Shown: positions 1-5,081 of the stretch, one piece after another
Layout of the letters: each line of letters starts with the position of its first letter
Numbering within the stretch: position 1 is the first letter of the stretch
DNA from: Thermoleophilia bacterium
Lineage (GTDB): Bacteria > Actinomycetota > Thermoleophilia > Gaiellales > Gaiellaceae
DNA length: 5,081 nucleotides
NCBI GenBank assembly: GCA_025936595.1
Contig: JAICTB010000177.1
Location: 1-5,081, forward strand
Direction of reading: 5' to 3'
The notes under the pieces: model-generated
What the model saw: the letters and a program-made list of their open reading frames with translations, nothing else
Database searches by the model: none
What the model was told of the DNA's origin: nothing
Translations under genes and position numbers: made by a program

Positions 1-119
1 AGCACGCCGCCGGCGAGGCCGATCGCGAAGAGGCGCGGGTCGAGCCCGAAGAGTAGGCGGCGCCGACCCGCAGCCGCCGCCGGGTGCGTCGGCCTGGTCT
101 GAGCCTGCGCCTCGATGCG
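1..119 (-). CDS. Possible 5' end of a divergent gene (partial, uncertain)
   Basis: Read on the - strand, this stretch has an open frame whose codons become strongly G/C-ending from about position 119 leftward. It encodes an arginine-rich, then hydrophobic segment (RRRLLFGLDPRLFAIGLAGG) that resembles a cytoplasmic tail leading into a first membrane helix, as in many transporters. No function is assigned. The weak point is the start: the frame has no ATG or GTG between 240 and 6, and the only TTG (155-153) lies inside the putative promoter and has no ribosome binding site. The competing reading is a + strand frame ending at TAG 54-56 with an acidic tail (HAAGEADREEARVEPEE). I slightly prefer the - strand reading for its third-position G/C and hydrophobicity, but it could be wrong. 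Confidence 0.22.
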
Positions 120-122
120 CGG

Positions 123-151
123 ACGATAGCGACTTTGGATCCAGTTGACAA
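123..151 (-). promoter_or_regulatory. Possible divergent promoter sharing the -35 region
   Basis: On the - strand, TTGTCA (151-146, 5 of 6 to the consensus) is followed by exactly 17 nt and then TATCGT (128-123, 4 of 6, with the key first T, second A and last T present). The -35 boxes of the two directions overlap almost completely. It would serve the possible - strand gene at the left edge. The call is speculative because that gene has no clear start codon downstream of the predicted start site near 116. Confidence 0.25.
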
Positions 152-165
152 GCAAGCGGATCCAA
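135..165. repeat. Perfect inverted repeat around the -35 box (candidate operator)
   Basis: TTGGATCC (135-142) and its exact reverse complement GGATCCAA (158-165) flank a 15-nt spacer. The centre is at position 150, at the edge of the TTGACA box. Half-site centres are 23 bp apart, about two helical turns, so a dimeric or tetrameric regulator could bind both arms on one face of the DNA and occlude the -35 element. Each arm also contains the self-complementary GGATCC. No regulator gene is in the window, so the binding protein is unknown. Confidence 0.4.
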
Positions 166-173
166 TCTAAGCT
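145..173 (+). promoter_or_regulatory. Predicted sigma70-type promoter of the transporter operon
   Basis: A perfect -35 hexamer TTGACA lies at 145-150. After a 17-nt spacer comes TAAGCT at 168-173, which keeps the three most conserved -10 positions (first T, second A, last T). The element sits in a clear AT-richer dip within GC-rich DNA. Transcription would begin near 180, giving a leader of about 72 nt before the SBP start codon. The -10 is weak (3 of 6), so an activator or a different downstream element could be involved. Confidence 0.5.
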
Positions 174-239
174 CGCGGTTCCTCGCCCGCTCAGCGGGGA
201 CCGTCGGCACCCTCGCCGGCGCGCATCGTCGTCTCCACC

Positions 240-245
240 AAGGGG
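240..245 (+). promoter_or_regulatory. Ribosome binding site of the solute-binding protein gene
   Basis: AAGGGG lies 7 nt before the ATG at 253. It decides the start: the same frame stays open upstream to a TTG at 145, but that TTG coincides with the -35 box and has no ribosome binding site, and it would put 36 arginine/proline-rich residues ahead of a signal peptide. Confidence 0.6.
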
Positions 246-252
246 AACCGCC

Positions 253-1854
253 ATGAGAGGCTCGTTCAAGCGCTTCGCATTCCTGGCACTGGGGCTCGTG
301 CTGGTCGGAGCGCTCACGGCCGCGGTGGCCGCCGCCCGCGGCACCAAGTCCAGCGCTTCGAAGATCAGAAACGGTGGCACGCTCACGATCGGGCTGGCCG
401 AAGAGCCCGACGCACTCGATCCGACGATCGCCAGGACGTTCGTCGGCCGAATTGTCTTCCTCGCGATGTGCGAGAAGCTGTACGACCTCGATTCGCACCT
501 GAACATCGTCCCGCAGCTCGCGGCGGCGCTGCCGCAGGTGTCGAAGGACAAGCTCACCTACACGATCAAGTTGCGCAAGGGGATCAAGTTCAACGACGGC
601 ACGCCGTTCAACGCCGCCGCCGTGAAGACGACGATCGATCGCTACCTGACCTTCAAAGGTTCGGTCAGGAAGTCAGAGATCTCGCCGATCAGCTCCGTGG
701 ATGCGCCGAACGCGACCACGGCGGTTCTCCATCTCTCCGCGCCGTACTCGCCGCTCACGGCGCAGCTCGCCGACCGTGCAGGGATGATCCTGTCGCCGAA
801 GGCGCTCGCCTCCGGCGGCTCGTTCGCGCAGAATCCGGTGTGCGTCGGGCCGTTCTCGTTCAAGGACCGCGTCGCCGGCGACCACATCACGGTCGTCAAG
901 TCGCCGTTCTACTACGGCAAGGCGAAGGTGCACCTGGCGTCGATCGTTTACAGGATCATGACCGACCCGAGCTCACGCACGCAGGCGCTGCGGGCCGGCG
1001 ACATCCAGGTCGAAGATCGGATCCAGTCGACTGACGTGCCGACGCTTCAGAAGGACAAGAGCGTCACCGTCAGCAAGGCGATCACAATCGGCTACCAGGG
1101 ACTGACCCTCAACCTCGGGAACAAGAACGGGCTGCTCAAGCCGTATTCGACCGTCGACACGGATCTGGCGCGGTCGCAGTTCCTCCGGACCGCGTTCGAC
1201 CTCGCGCTCGACCGGACGACGATCAACAAGGTCGTGTTCGGAGGCCTGAACCAGCCCGACTGCTTCCCGATCGCGCCGGTCAGCCCGTGGTACAAGCCGA
1301 GCACGAAGGGCCTCAAGTGCAACCTGCACGCGAACGTCGACCTGGCGAAGAAGCTCGTCAAGGCCTCCGGGATCAGCTCCCCGTCGGTCAACCTCATGCT
1401 CGGCGGCACCGATCCCGTCACTGCCCGCCTCGGCCAGGTGATCCAGTCGATGGAGGCTGCCGTCGGGATCAAGGTGTCCGTCACGCCGACGCAGTTCACG
1501 ACGGCGCTGAACAGGGCGGACGCGGGCACCTTCGACGCGTTCGCGATCGGGTGGTCGGGCCGTGTCGACCCTGACGGAAACATCTACGGCTTCGTCTCGA
1601 CGAAGGGCACCCTGAACGATTCGGGCTTTACGAACGCGAAGCTCGACTACATCCTCAACGGGGCGCGGAAGTCGCTGACGACAAAGTCGCGCAACACGCT
1701 CTACCACGCGGCGATGCAGATCATCCATGCGCAGCGGCCGCTGATCTACCTCTACCACCCGGTCAACTACTACGGCATCACGAAGAAGGTCACCGGCGTG
1801 CAGATCTTCGGCGACGGATTGATCCGGGCCCAGTTCGCCGGGTACGCGAGCTAG
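253..1854 (+). CDS. ABC transporter solute-binding protein, peptide/nickel family (SBP_bac_5, DppA/OppA type)
   Basis: This is the extracytoplasmic receptor that captures the substrate and delivers it to the permease pair encoded next. The 533-residue length is normal for the family. Residues 1-28 form a Sec signal peptide: positive MRGSFKR, a hydrophobic core, then an alanine-rich cleavage region (AVAAA). No cysteine lies in or just after it, so there is no lipobox. The mature protein opens with the family's NGGTLTIG strand (40-47) and EPDALDP (51-57). The conserved first-lobe segment IKLRKGIKFNDGTPFNAAAV spans 105-124, PVCVGPF lies at 195-201, and the second-lobe segment GWSGRVDPDGN at 433-443. 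Four cysteines (73, 197, 337, 356) all lie in the exported part and could form two disulfides. The gene is first in the operon, 24 nt ahead of the permease gene. Family membership is firm. The ligand is unknown: peptides are the default, but other family ligands are possible. Confidence 0.95.
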   Translation: MRGSFKRFAFLALGLVLVGALTAAVAAARGTKSSASKIRNGGTLTIGLAEEPDALDPTIARTFVGRIVFLAMCEKLYDLDSHLNIVPQLAAALPQVSKDKLTYTIKLRKGIKFNDGTPFNAAAVKTTIDRYLTFKGSVRKSEISPISSVDAPNATTAVLHLSAPYSPLTAQLADRAGMILSPKALASGGSFAQNPVCVGPFSFKDRVAGDHITVVKSPFYYGKAKVHLASIVYRIMTDPSSRTQALRAGDIQVEDRIQSTDVPTLQKDKSVTVSKAITIGYQGLTLNLGNKNGLLKPYSTVDTDLARSQFLRTAFDLALDRTTINKVVFGGLNQPDCFPIAPVSPWYKPSTKGLKCNLHANVDLAKKLVKASGISSPSVNLMLGGTDPVTARLGQVIQSMEAAVGIKVSVTPTQFTTALNRADAGTFDAFAIGWSGRVDPDGNIYGFVSTKGTLNDSGFTNAKLDYILNGARKSLTTKSRNTLYHAAMQIIHAQRPLIYLYHPVNYYGITKKVTGVQIFGDGLIRAQFAGYAS

Positions 1855-1858
1855 GGAC

Positions 1859-1864
1859 GAGGAG
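1859..1864 (+). promoter_or_regulatory. Purine-rich site before the first permease gene
   Basis: GAGGAG begins 5 nt after the SBP stop codon and is the only Shine-Dalgarno-like sequence ahead of the ATG at 1879. The 14-nt gap to the ATG is longer than usual and may mean weaker initiation than for the SBP. No hairpin or T-tract lies between 1855 and 1878, so transcription should continue from the SBP gene. Confidence 0.4.
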
Positions 1865-1878
1865 AACTGAACGACGTC

Positions 1879-2835
1879 ATGGGCGGCTTCCTGCTCCGCA
1901 AGGCGGGAGCCGCCCTCGTCGTCGTCTTCCTCTCGAGTGTCGTCGTTTTCATCGGCGTTCGGGCGCTGCCGGGGGATCCCGCGCTGGCGCTCGGCGCCGA
2001 GAACCGCGACCCCGCCGTCCTCGCGGCGATCCGCCAGGCCTACGGGCTCGACCAGCCCCTGCCTGTGCAGTACGTCAAGTGGGCCTCGCGGGCGCTCCGC
2101 GGCGACCTCGGTCTCGACGCGCGCCAGCTCCCGGTCGGCCACACGATCATCACGCGAATTCCGATTACGCTCGAGCTCGCGCTCCTCGCCGTCCTGATCG
2201 GCGTGGTGATCGGGATCCTGGCCGGCGTGATCGCGGCCGTCCGGCGAGGCAAGCTCTCGGATCACGCTGCGACGACGTCGGCCCTCGTCGGCCTTTCTGT
2301 GCCGCATTTCTGGCTCGGCTTGATGATGATCATCGTCTTCGCCGTAGACCTGCGCTGGCTGCCGGCCAGCGGCTACGTCTCGTTTCACGAGCATCCTCTG
2401 TCGAACCTCGAGCACCTCCTGATGCCGGCGCTCGTGCTCGGCACCGGCCTCTCGGCGGTGCTGATGCGCCAGACGCGGTCGGCCATGTTGAGCTCGCTCA
2501 CAGCCGACTACGTCCGCACCGCGCGGGCCAAGGGGCTCTCAGAGCGCTCGGTGATTGCGAAGCACGCGCTCCGTAACAGCCTGATCACGGTGACGACTGT
2601 CGTCGGGCTCCAGCTCGGCGCGCTCATCTCCGGCGCGGTCATCACCGAGCAGATCTTCGTGATTCCCGGCTTCGGGCGACTGACCCTCGAGGCGGTCAAC
2701 GAGCGTGACTACACCTTGCTGCAGGGCGTCGTGCTCGTCGCGGCAACGGGCTACGTTGTCGTCAACCTGCTCGTCGACGTGGTGTACTCGCTCCTGAACC
2801 CGCGTATCCGAGTGAGTGGGTCGAACACGCCATGA
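1879..2835 (+). CDS. ABC transporter permease, DppB/OppB type
   Basis: This is the first of two inner-membrane subunits that form the substrate channel. It has 318 residues, a typical DppB length. The N-terminal helix (about 9-30) ends in the family's LPGDP motif (30-34), followed by an external region with YGLDQPLPVQY (55-65). About five further membrane segments follow (roughly 97-121, 131-158, 181-197, 236-257, 283-306). The cytoplasmic coupling (EAA) loop lies at about 210-233, with DYVRTARAKG at its core, and would contact the ATPases. The C-terminal hallmarks EQIFVIPGFGRL (257-268) and DVVYSLLNPRIR (300-311) are intact. The LPASGY motif (161-166) is also typical of peptide permeases. 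The start gives the expected short cytoplasmic MGGFLLRKAG. Its TGA overlaps the ATG of the next gene by 4 bp (ATGA), pointing to coupled translation and a balanced permease pair. Confidence 0.95.
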   Translation: MGGFLLRKAGAALVVVFLSSVVVFIGVRALPGDPALALGAENRDPAVLAAIRQAYGLDQPLPVQYVKWASRALRGDLGLDARQLPVGHTIITRIPITLELALLAVLIGVVIGILAGVIAAVRRGKLSDHAATTSALVGLSVPHFWLGLMMIIVFAVDLRWLPASGYVSFHEHPLSNLEHLLMPALVLGTGLSAVLMRQTRSAMLSSLTADYVRTARAKGLSERSVIAKHALRNSLITVTTVVGLQLGALISGAVITEQIFVIPGFGRLTLEAVNERDYTLLQGVVLVAATGYVVVNLLVDVVYSLLNPRIRVSGSNTP

Positions 2836-3713
2836 GCTTCGTCGACACGTCGGTTGCGGCGATCAACCCGCGCGCGCGGCGGCGCCGGATCCTGCGTCGC
2901 CGCTTCATGCGCCGCCCGCTCGCGGTGGCGGGGTTTTTGGTCGCGATCGCCTTCGTGCTCGCGGCAATCCTCGCGCCGGTGATCGCGCCGTACTCGGCCG
3001 GCGCGACCGACTTCAACGCGCTCCTGGCCCACTCGTCGCGCCACCACTTGCTCGGCACGGACGAGCTCGGCCGCGACGTCTTTTCCAGGATCCTCTGGGG
3101 TGCGCGGGCGTCGATCGAGGCCGGTGTGCTCGCAACGCTGCTGGCAATGGCCGTCGCGGTGCCGATCGGGATCGTCGCCGGGTACTACCGCGGCTGGGTG
3201 GACGCGGCGATCGCGAGACTGACCGACGTGCTGCTTGCGTTTCCGTTCCTGATCGTCGCCGTGGGGCTCGCCGCGATCCTCGGGCCGTCGCTGACGAACG
3301 CGACGATCGCTCTCGGCATCGGCGCCGCACCGGCGCTGATCCGGATCGCGCGCGGAGAGGCGCTCGCCCTGCGTGAAGAGGACTACGTGCGTGCGGCCGT
3401 CGCAAACGGCGCGAGCGACCTGCGCATCATCGCGCGGCACGTGCTGCCGAACATGCTCTCGACGCTGATCGTGCAGGCGACCGTGGCGATCCCGGCTGCG
3501 ATCATCGGAGAGGCTGTGCTCTCGTTTCTCGGCCTCGGCGTGCAGCCGCCGACGCCGTCGTGGGGCGTCATGCTCTCCGATGCACAGTCGTATCTCGCGC
3601 AGGCGCCGCGGCTCGCAATCTACCCGGGTATCGCGATCTTCCTCTGCTCGCTCTCGTTCAATCTGCTCGGCGACGGTCTGCGCGACATCCTCGATCCACG
3701 CACGACGCGATGA
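2832..3713 (+). CDS. ABC transporter permease, DppC/OppC type
   Basis: This is the second channel subunit, partner of the preceding permease. It has 293 residues, normal for the family. An arginine-rich cytoplasmic tail (14-28) precedes the first membrane helix (about 30-53), as in the OppC N-terminal domain. Hallmarks in order are LLGTDELGRDVFSRILWGAR (73-92), a helix ending GIVAGYYRGWVD (113-124), LTDVLLAFPFLI (130-141), the cytoplasmic coupling loop EDYVRAAVANGAS (183-195) continuing to HVLPN (203-207), LSFLGLGVQPPTPSWG (230-245), and the C-terminal NLLGDGLRDILDPR (277-290). All are intact. The start at 2832 is inside the ATGA overlap with the permease gene upstream. Only a weak purine stretch (GAGTGAG, 2810-2816) precedes it, so ribosomes probably arrive by coupling. 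It ends in another ATGA overlap with the ATPase gene. Confidence 0.95.
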   Translation: MSFVDTSVAAINPRARRRRILRRRFMRRPLAVAGFLVAIAFVLAAILAPVIAPYSAGATDFNALLAHSSRHHLLGTDELGRDVFSRILWGARASIEAGVLATLLAMAVAVPIGIVAGYYRGWVDAAIARLTDVLLAFPFLIVAVGLAAILGPSLTNATIALGIGAAPALIRIARGEALALREEDYVRAAVANGASDLRIIARHVLPNMLSTLIVQATVAIPAAIIGEAVLSFLGLGVQPPTPSWGVMLSDAQSYLAQAPRLAIYPGIAIFLCSLSFNLLGDGLRDILDPRTTR

Positions 3714-4681
3714 GCCTCCTCGCGGTCGATGGGCTGTCGGTTCGTTTCGACACAGACGACGGGCCGGTGCATGCGGTCGACCAGCTCTCGTTCACGCTCG
3801 GCGAGAGCGAGGTGCTCGGGGTCGTCGGTGAGTCGGGGTGCGGCAAGAGCGTCAGCTTCATGTCGCTGCTTCGCCTGCTGCCGGAGACGGCGACGGTCGA
3901 AGGGAGCGCCACCTTCGACGGAATCGACCTGCTGCGCGCCTCGCCGGCTCGGTTGCGGGCGATTCGTGGACGGAAGATCGCGTTCGTCTTCCAGGAGCCG
4001 ATGACGTCGCTCAATCCGGCGTTCAAGATCGGCAACCAGATCGGCGAGGTCCTGCGCCGGCATCTCGATCTGTCGCGGCGCGACGCGCGCCGCCGGACGA
4101 TCGAGCTGCTCGAGCTCGTGCGCATTCCCGCGCCCGATCAGCGCGTCGACGAGTACCCGCACCAGCTCTCAGGCGGCATGCGGCAGCGCGTGATGATCGC
4201 AATGGCCGTGGCGTGCGATCCGAAGATCCTGATCGCCGACGAGCCCACGACGGCGCTCGACGTCACGATCCAGGCGGGGATCCTGGACCTCATGCGCGAC
4301 ATTCGCGAGCGGTTGGGCACCGCAATCGTCCTGATCACGCACAACCTCGGCGTCGTCGCCGACGTAGCCGACCGCGTGCTCGTCATGTACGCCGGTCGCA
4401 AGGTGGAGGAAGCGCCCGTGCACGAGCTGTTCGCCCGGCCTCAGCATCCGTACACGAACGGCCTCCTCGGCGCGGTCCCGAGGCCCGGCGCCGGCCGCCT
4501 GCGCGAGATCCCCGGCCGCGTGCCGTCGCTCGCCGAGCTGCCGGTCGCATGTGCGTTCGCACCGCGCTGCCCCCGTGCCGATCAGCTCTCGCGCTCGCAG
4601 GTGCCTGATTTGCGCGAGGTCGCGCCGCAGCACCACGTCGCGTGCTTCCATCCAGGACCCGACGCGGAGGCGGCGGCATGA
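3710..4681 (+). CDS. ABC transporter ATP-binding protein, DppD/OppD type
   Basis: This is one of the two cytoplasmic ATPases that power import. It has 323 residues, normal for DppD. Visible motifs are the Walker A GESGCGKS (40-47), the Q-loop glutamine 95 in FVFQEPMTSLNP (92-103), the signature LSGGMRQR (153-160), the Walker B ILIADE with catalytic Glu178 (173-178), the D-loop ALD (182-184) and the switch His211. All are intact, so it should be catalytically competent. The C-terminal oligopeptide-transporter extension starts with HPYTNGLLGAVP (246-257). It then has Cys281, Cys287 and Cys312, but Ser294 sits where family members usually carry a further cysteine. That cysteine set binds an iron-sulfur cluster in some DppD proteins. 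The start is the ATG inside the ATGA overlap. The frame is open further upstream into the permease gene, but no credible start lies there. No Shine-Dalgarno is visible, consistent with coupling. Confidence 0.95.
   Translation: MSLLAVDGLSVRFDTDDGPVHAVDQLSFTLGESEVLGVVGESGCGKSVSFMSLLRLLPETATVEGSATFDGIDLLRASPARLRAIRGRKIAFVFQEPMTSLNPAFKIGNQIGEVLRRHLDLSRRDARRRTIELLELVRIPAPDQRVDEYPHQLSGGMRQRVMIAMAVACDPKILIADEPTTALDVTIQAGILDLMRDIRERLGTAIVLITHNLGVVADVADRVLVMYAGRKVEEAPVHELFARPQHPYTNGLLGAVPRPGAGRLREIPGRVPSLAELPVACAFAPRCPRADQLSRSQVPDLREVAPQHHVACFHPGPDAEAAA
4666..4670 (+). promoter_or_regulatory. Ribosome binding site of the second ATPase gene
   Basis: GGAGG lies 7 nt before the ATG at 4678, inside the last codons of the preceding ATPase gene. 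Of the three overlapping junctions, this is the only one with a strong site of its own, so the second ATPase may be initiated both de novo and by coupling. Confidence 0.6.
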
Positions 4682-5081
4682 CGAATCCGGTGCTCGAGGT
4701 CGAGGGGCTGATCAAGCACTTCCCGGTGCGGGGCCTCGGCGCGACCGGCGTCGTGCATGCGGTCGACGACGTCTCGTTCACGATCGGACGCGGTGAGCTG
4801 CTCGGCCTCGTCGGTGAATCGGGCAGCGGCAAGAGCACGGTCGCGAACTGCGTCATGCGGCTCGTCACGCCGACCGGCGGATGCGTGCGGCTGAACGGCA
4901 CCGACATCACACACCTCTCGCGGCGCGCGCTTCGGCCGTTGCGCCGGCACATGCACATGGTCTTCCAGGACCCGTACTCGTCACTCGACCCTCGGATGAC
5001 CTGCGGCCAGATCGTCAGCGAGCCGCTCGACGTGCAGGGGCTCGCGCGCGGTCGCGACCTCGAGGCCCACGTCGCCAAGCT
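4678..5081 (+). CDS. ABC transporter ATP-binding protein, DppF/OppF type (partial, runs off the right edge)
   Basis: This is the second ATPase, expected to pair with the preceding one as a heterodimer under the two permeases. Only the first 134 residues are present; the frame is open to the window end with no stop. It opens MTNPVLEVEGLIKHFPVRG, as DppF/OppF proteins do (the KHFPV segment is typical). The Walker A GESGSGKST is at 46-54. The Q-loop glutamine 97 lies in MVFQDPYSSLDPRM (94-107), the FQDPYSSLxPRM form characteristic of the F-type subunit. The signature, Walker B and C-terminal extension would lie beyond the window. The start is the ATG in the ATGA overlap with the upstream gene, supported by GGAGG 7 nt before it. 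Nothing seen is damaged; the truncation is the window edge, not a broken gene. Confidence 0.95.
   Translation, partial: MTNPVLEVEGLIKHFPVRGLGATGVVHAVDDVSFTIGRGELLGLVGESGSGKSTVANCVMRLVTPTGGCVRLNGTDITHLSRRALRPLRRHMHMVFQDPYSSLDPRMTCGQIVSEPLDVQGLARGRDLEAHVAK

Noticed and set aside
186..198. Small hairpin CCCGC-TCA-GCGGG in the operon leader
   Set aside because: A five-base stem with no T-tract is expected often in GC-rich DNA. There is no sign of a terminator, attenuator or known riboswitch.
145..252. TTG start at 145 extending the binding protein by 36 residues
   Set aside because: The TTG is part of the -35 hexamer, has no ribosome binding site, and would place an Arg/Pro-rich stretch before a clear signal peptide. 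The ATG at 253 has AAGGGG 7 nt upstream.
973..2415. Long antisense open frame (480 codons) on the - strand
   Set aside because: It crosses the binding protein/permease junction, is rich in Arg, Asp and Glu as expected for the mirror of GC-rich codons, and opposes two genes with full family motifs. It is a shadow frame.
2508..2576. Permease coupling loop lacking the canonical Glu-Ala-Ala
   Set aside because: DppB/OppB-type permeases normally carry a DYVRTARAKG-like version, so this is the family norm and not a lost motif.
3838..4608. 256-codon + strand frame inside the first ATPase gene
   Set aside because: An alternative-frame shadow rich in Arg, Ala and Pro; the overlapping frame has every ABC ATPase motif.
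3767..4767. Exact 15-nt repeat GTGCATGCGGTCGAC in both ATPase genes (3767-3781 and 4753-4767)
   Set aside because: It falls at the same place in two homologous proteins (the VHAVD segment), so it reflects paralogy of the ATPases and shared codon bias rather than a mobile or regulatory repeat.
4383..5078. 231-codon - strand frame across the two ATPase genes
   Set aside because: Antisense shadow of two well-supported coding regions, with low-complexity Arg/Ser/Pro composition.
1..5081. Search for CRISPR arrays, tRNA/rRNA genes, insertion sequence ends, phage or toxin-antitoxin genes
   Set aside because: No spaced direct repeats, RNA-gene landmarks, transposase motifs or terminal inverted repeats were seen; nearly all of 253-5081 is explained by the transporter genes.

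Overview
The window carries one ABC import system of the peptide/nickel (Dpp/Opp) type, read left to right on the + strand: a secreted solute-binding protein (253-1854), two inner-membrane permeases (1879-2835 and 2832-3713) and two ATPases (3710-4681, and 4678 to beyond the right edge). This is the classical A-B-C-D-F order. The protein families are recognised from motifs. The substrate cannot be read from the sequence: oligopeptides or dipeptides are the family default, but nickel, sugar-peptide or opine-type cargo is not excluded, so no gene symbols are assigned.

The DNA is GC-rich (about two thirds G+C by eye) with strongly G/C-ending codons. The protein style (for example the SBP opening NGGTLTIG and its GWSGRVDPDGN segment) suggests an actinobacterium, possibly a Thermoleophilia/Gaiellales-like lineage. 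That is an impression from style, not a demonstrated placement.

Layout: positions 1-252 are mostly intergenic. The left ~119 bases may hold the 5' part of a divergent - strand gene (hydrophobic N-terminus), but no start codon is clear. Positions 123-173 form an AT-richer island with a perfect TTGACA box, weak -10 boxes in both directions, and a perfect 8-bp inverted repeat centred on the -35 element. This is a candidate regulated, possibly bidirectional, promoter. A ~72-nt leader follows, then a good ribosome binding site and the SBP start.

The SBP gene is separated from the first permease by 24 nt with no terminator. The next three junctions are all 4-bp ATGA stop/start overlaps, so the membrane and ATPase parts look translationally coupled. 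In operation, the SBP captures the ligand outside the membrane, the permease heterodimer forms the channel, and the ATPase heterodimer drives import.

No previously undescribed system was found; this is an ordinary transporter operon. The points most worth a second look are the promoter/operator architecture, the loss of one of the four expected C-terminal cysteines (Cys to Ser) in the first ATPase, and the absence of a lipobox in the binding protein.
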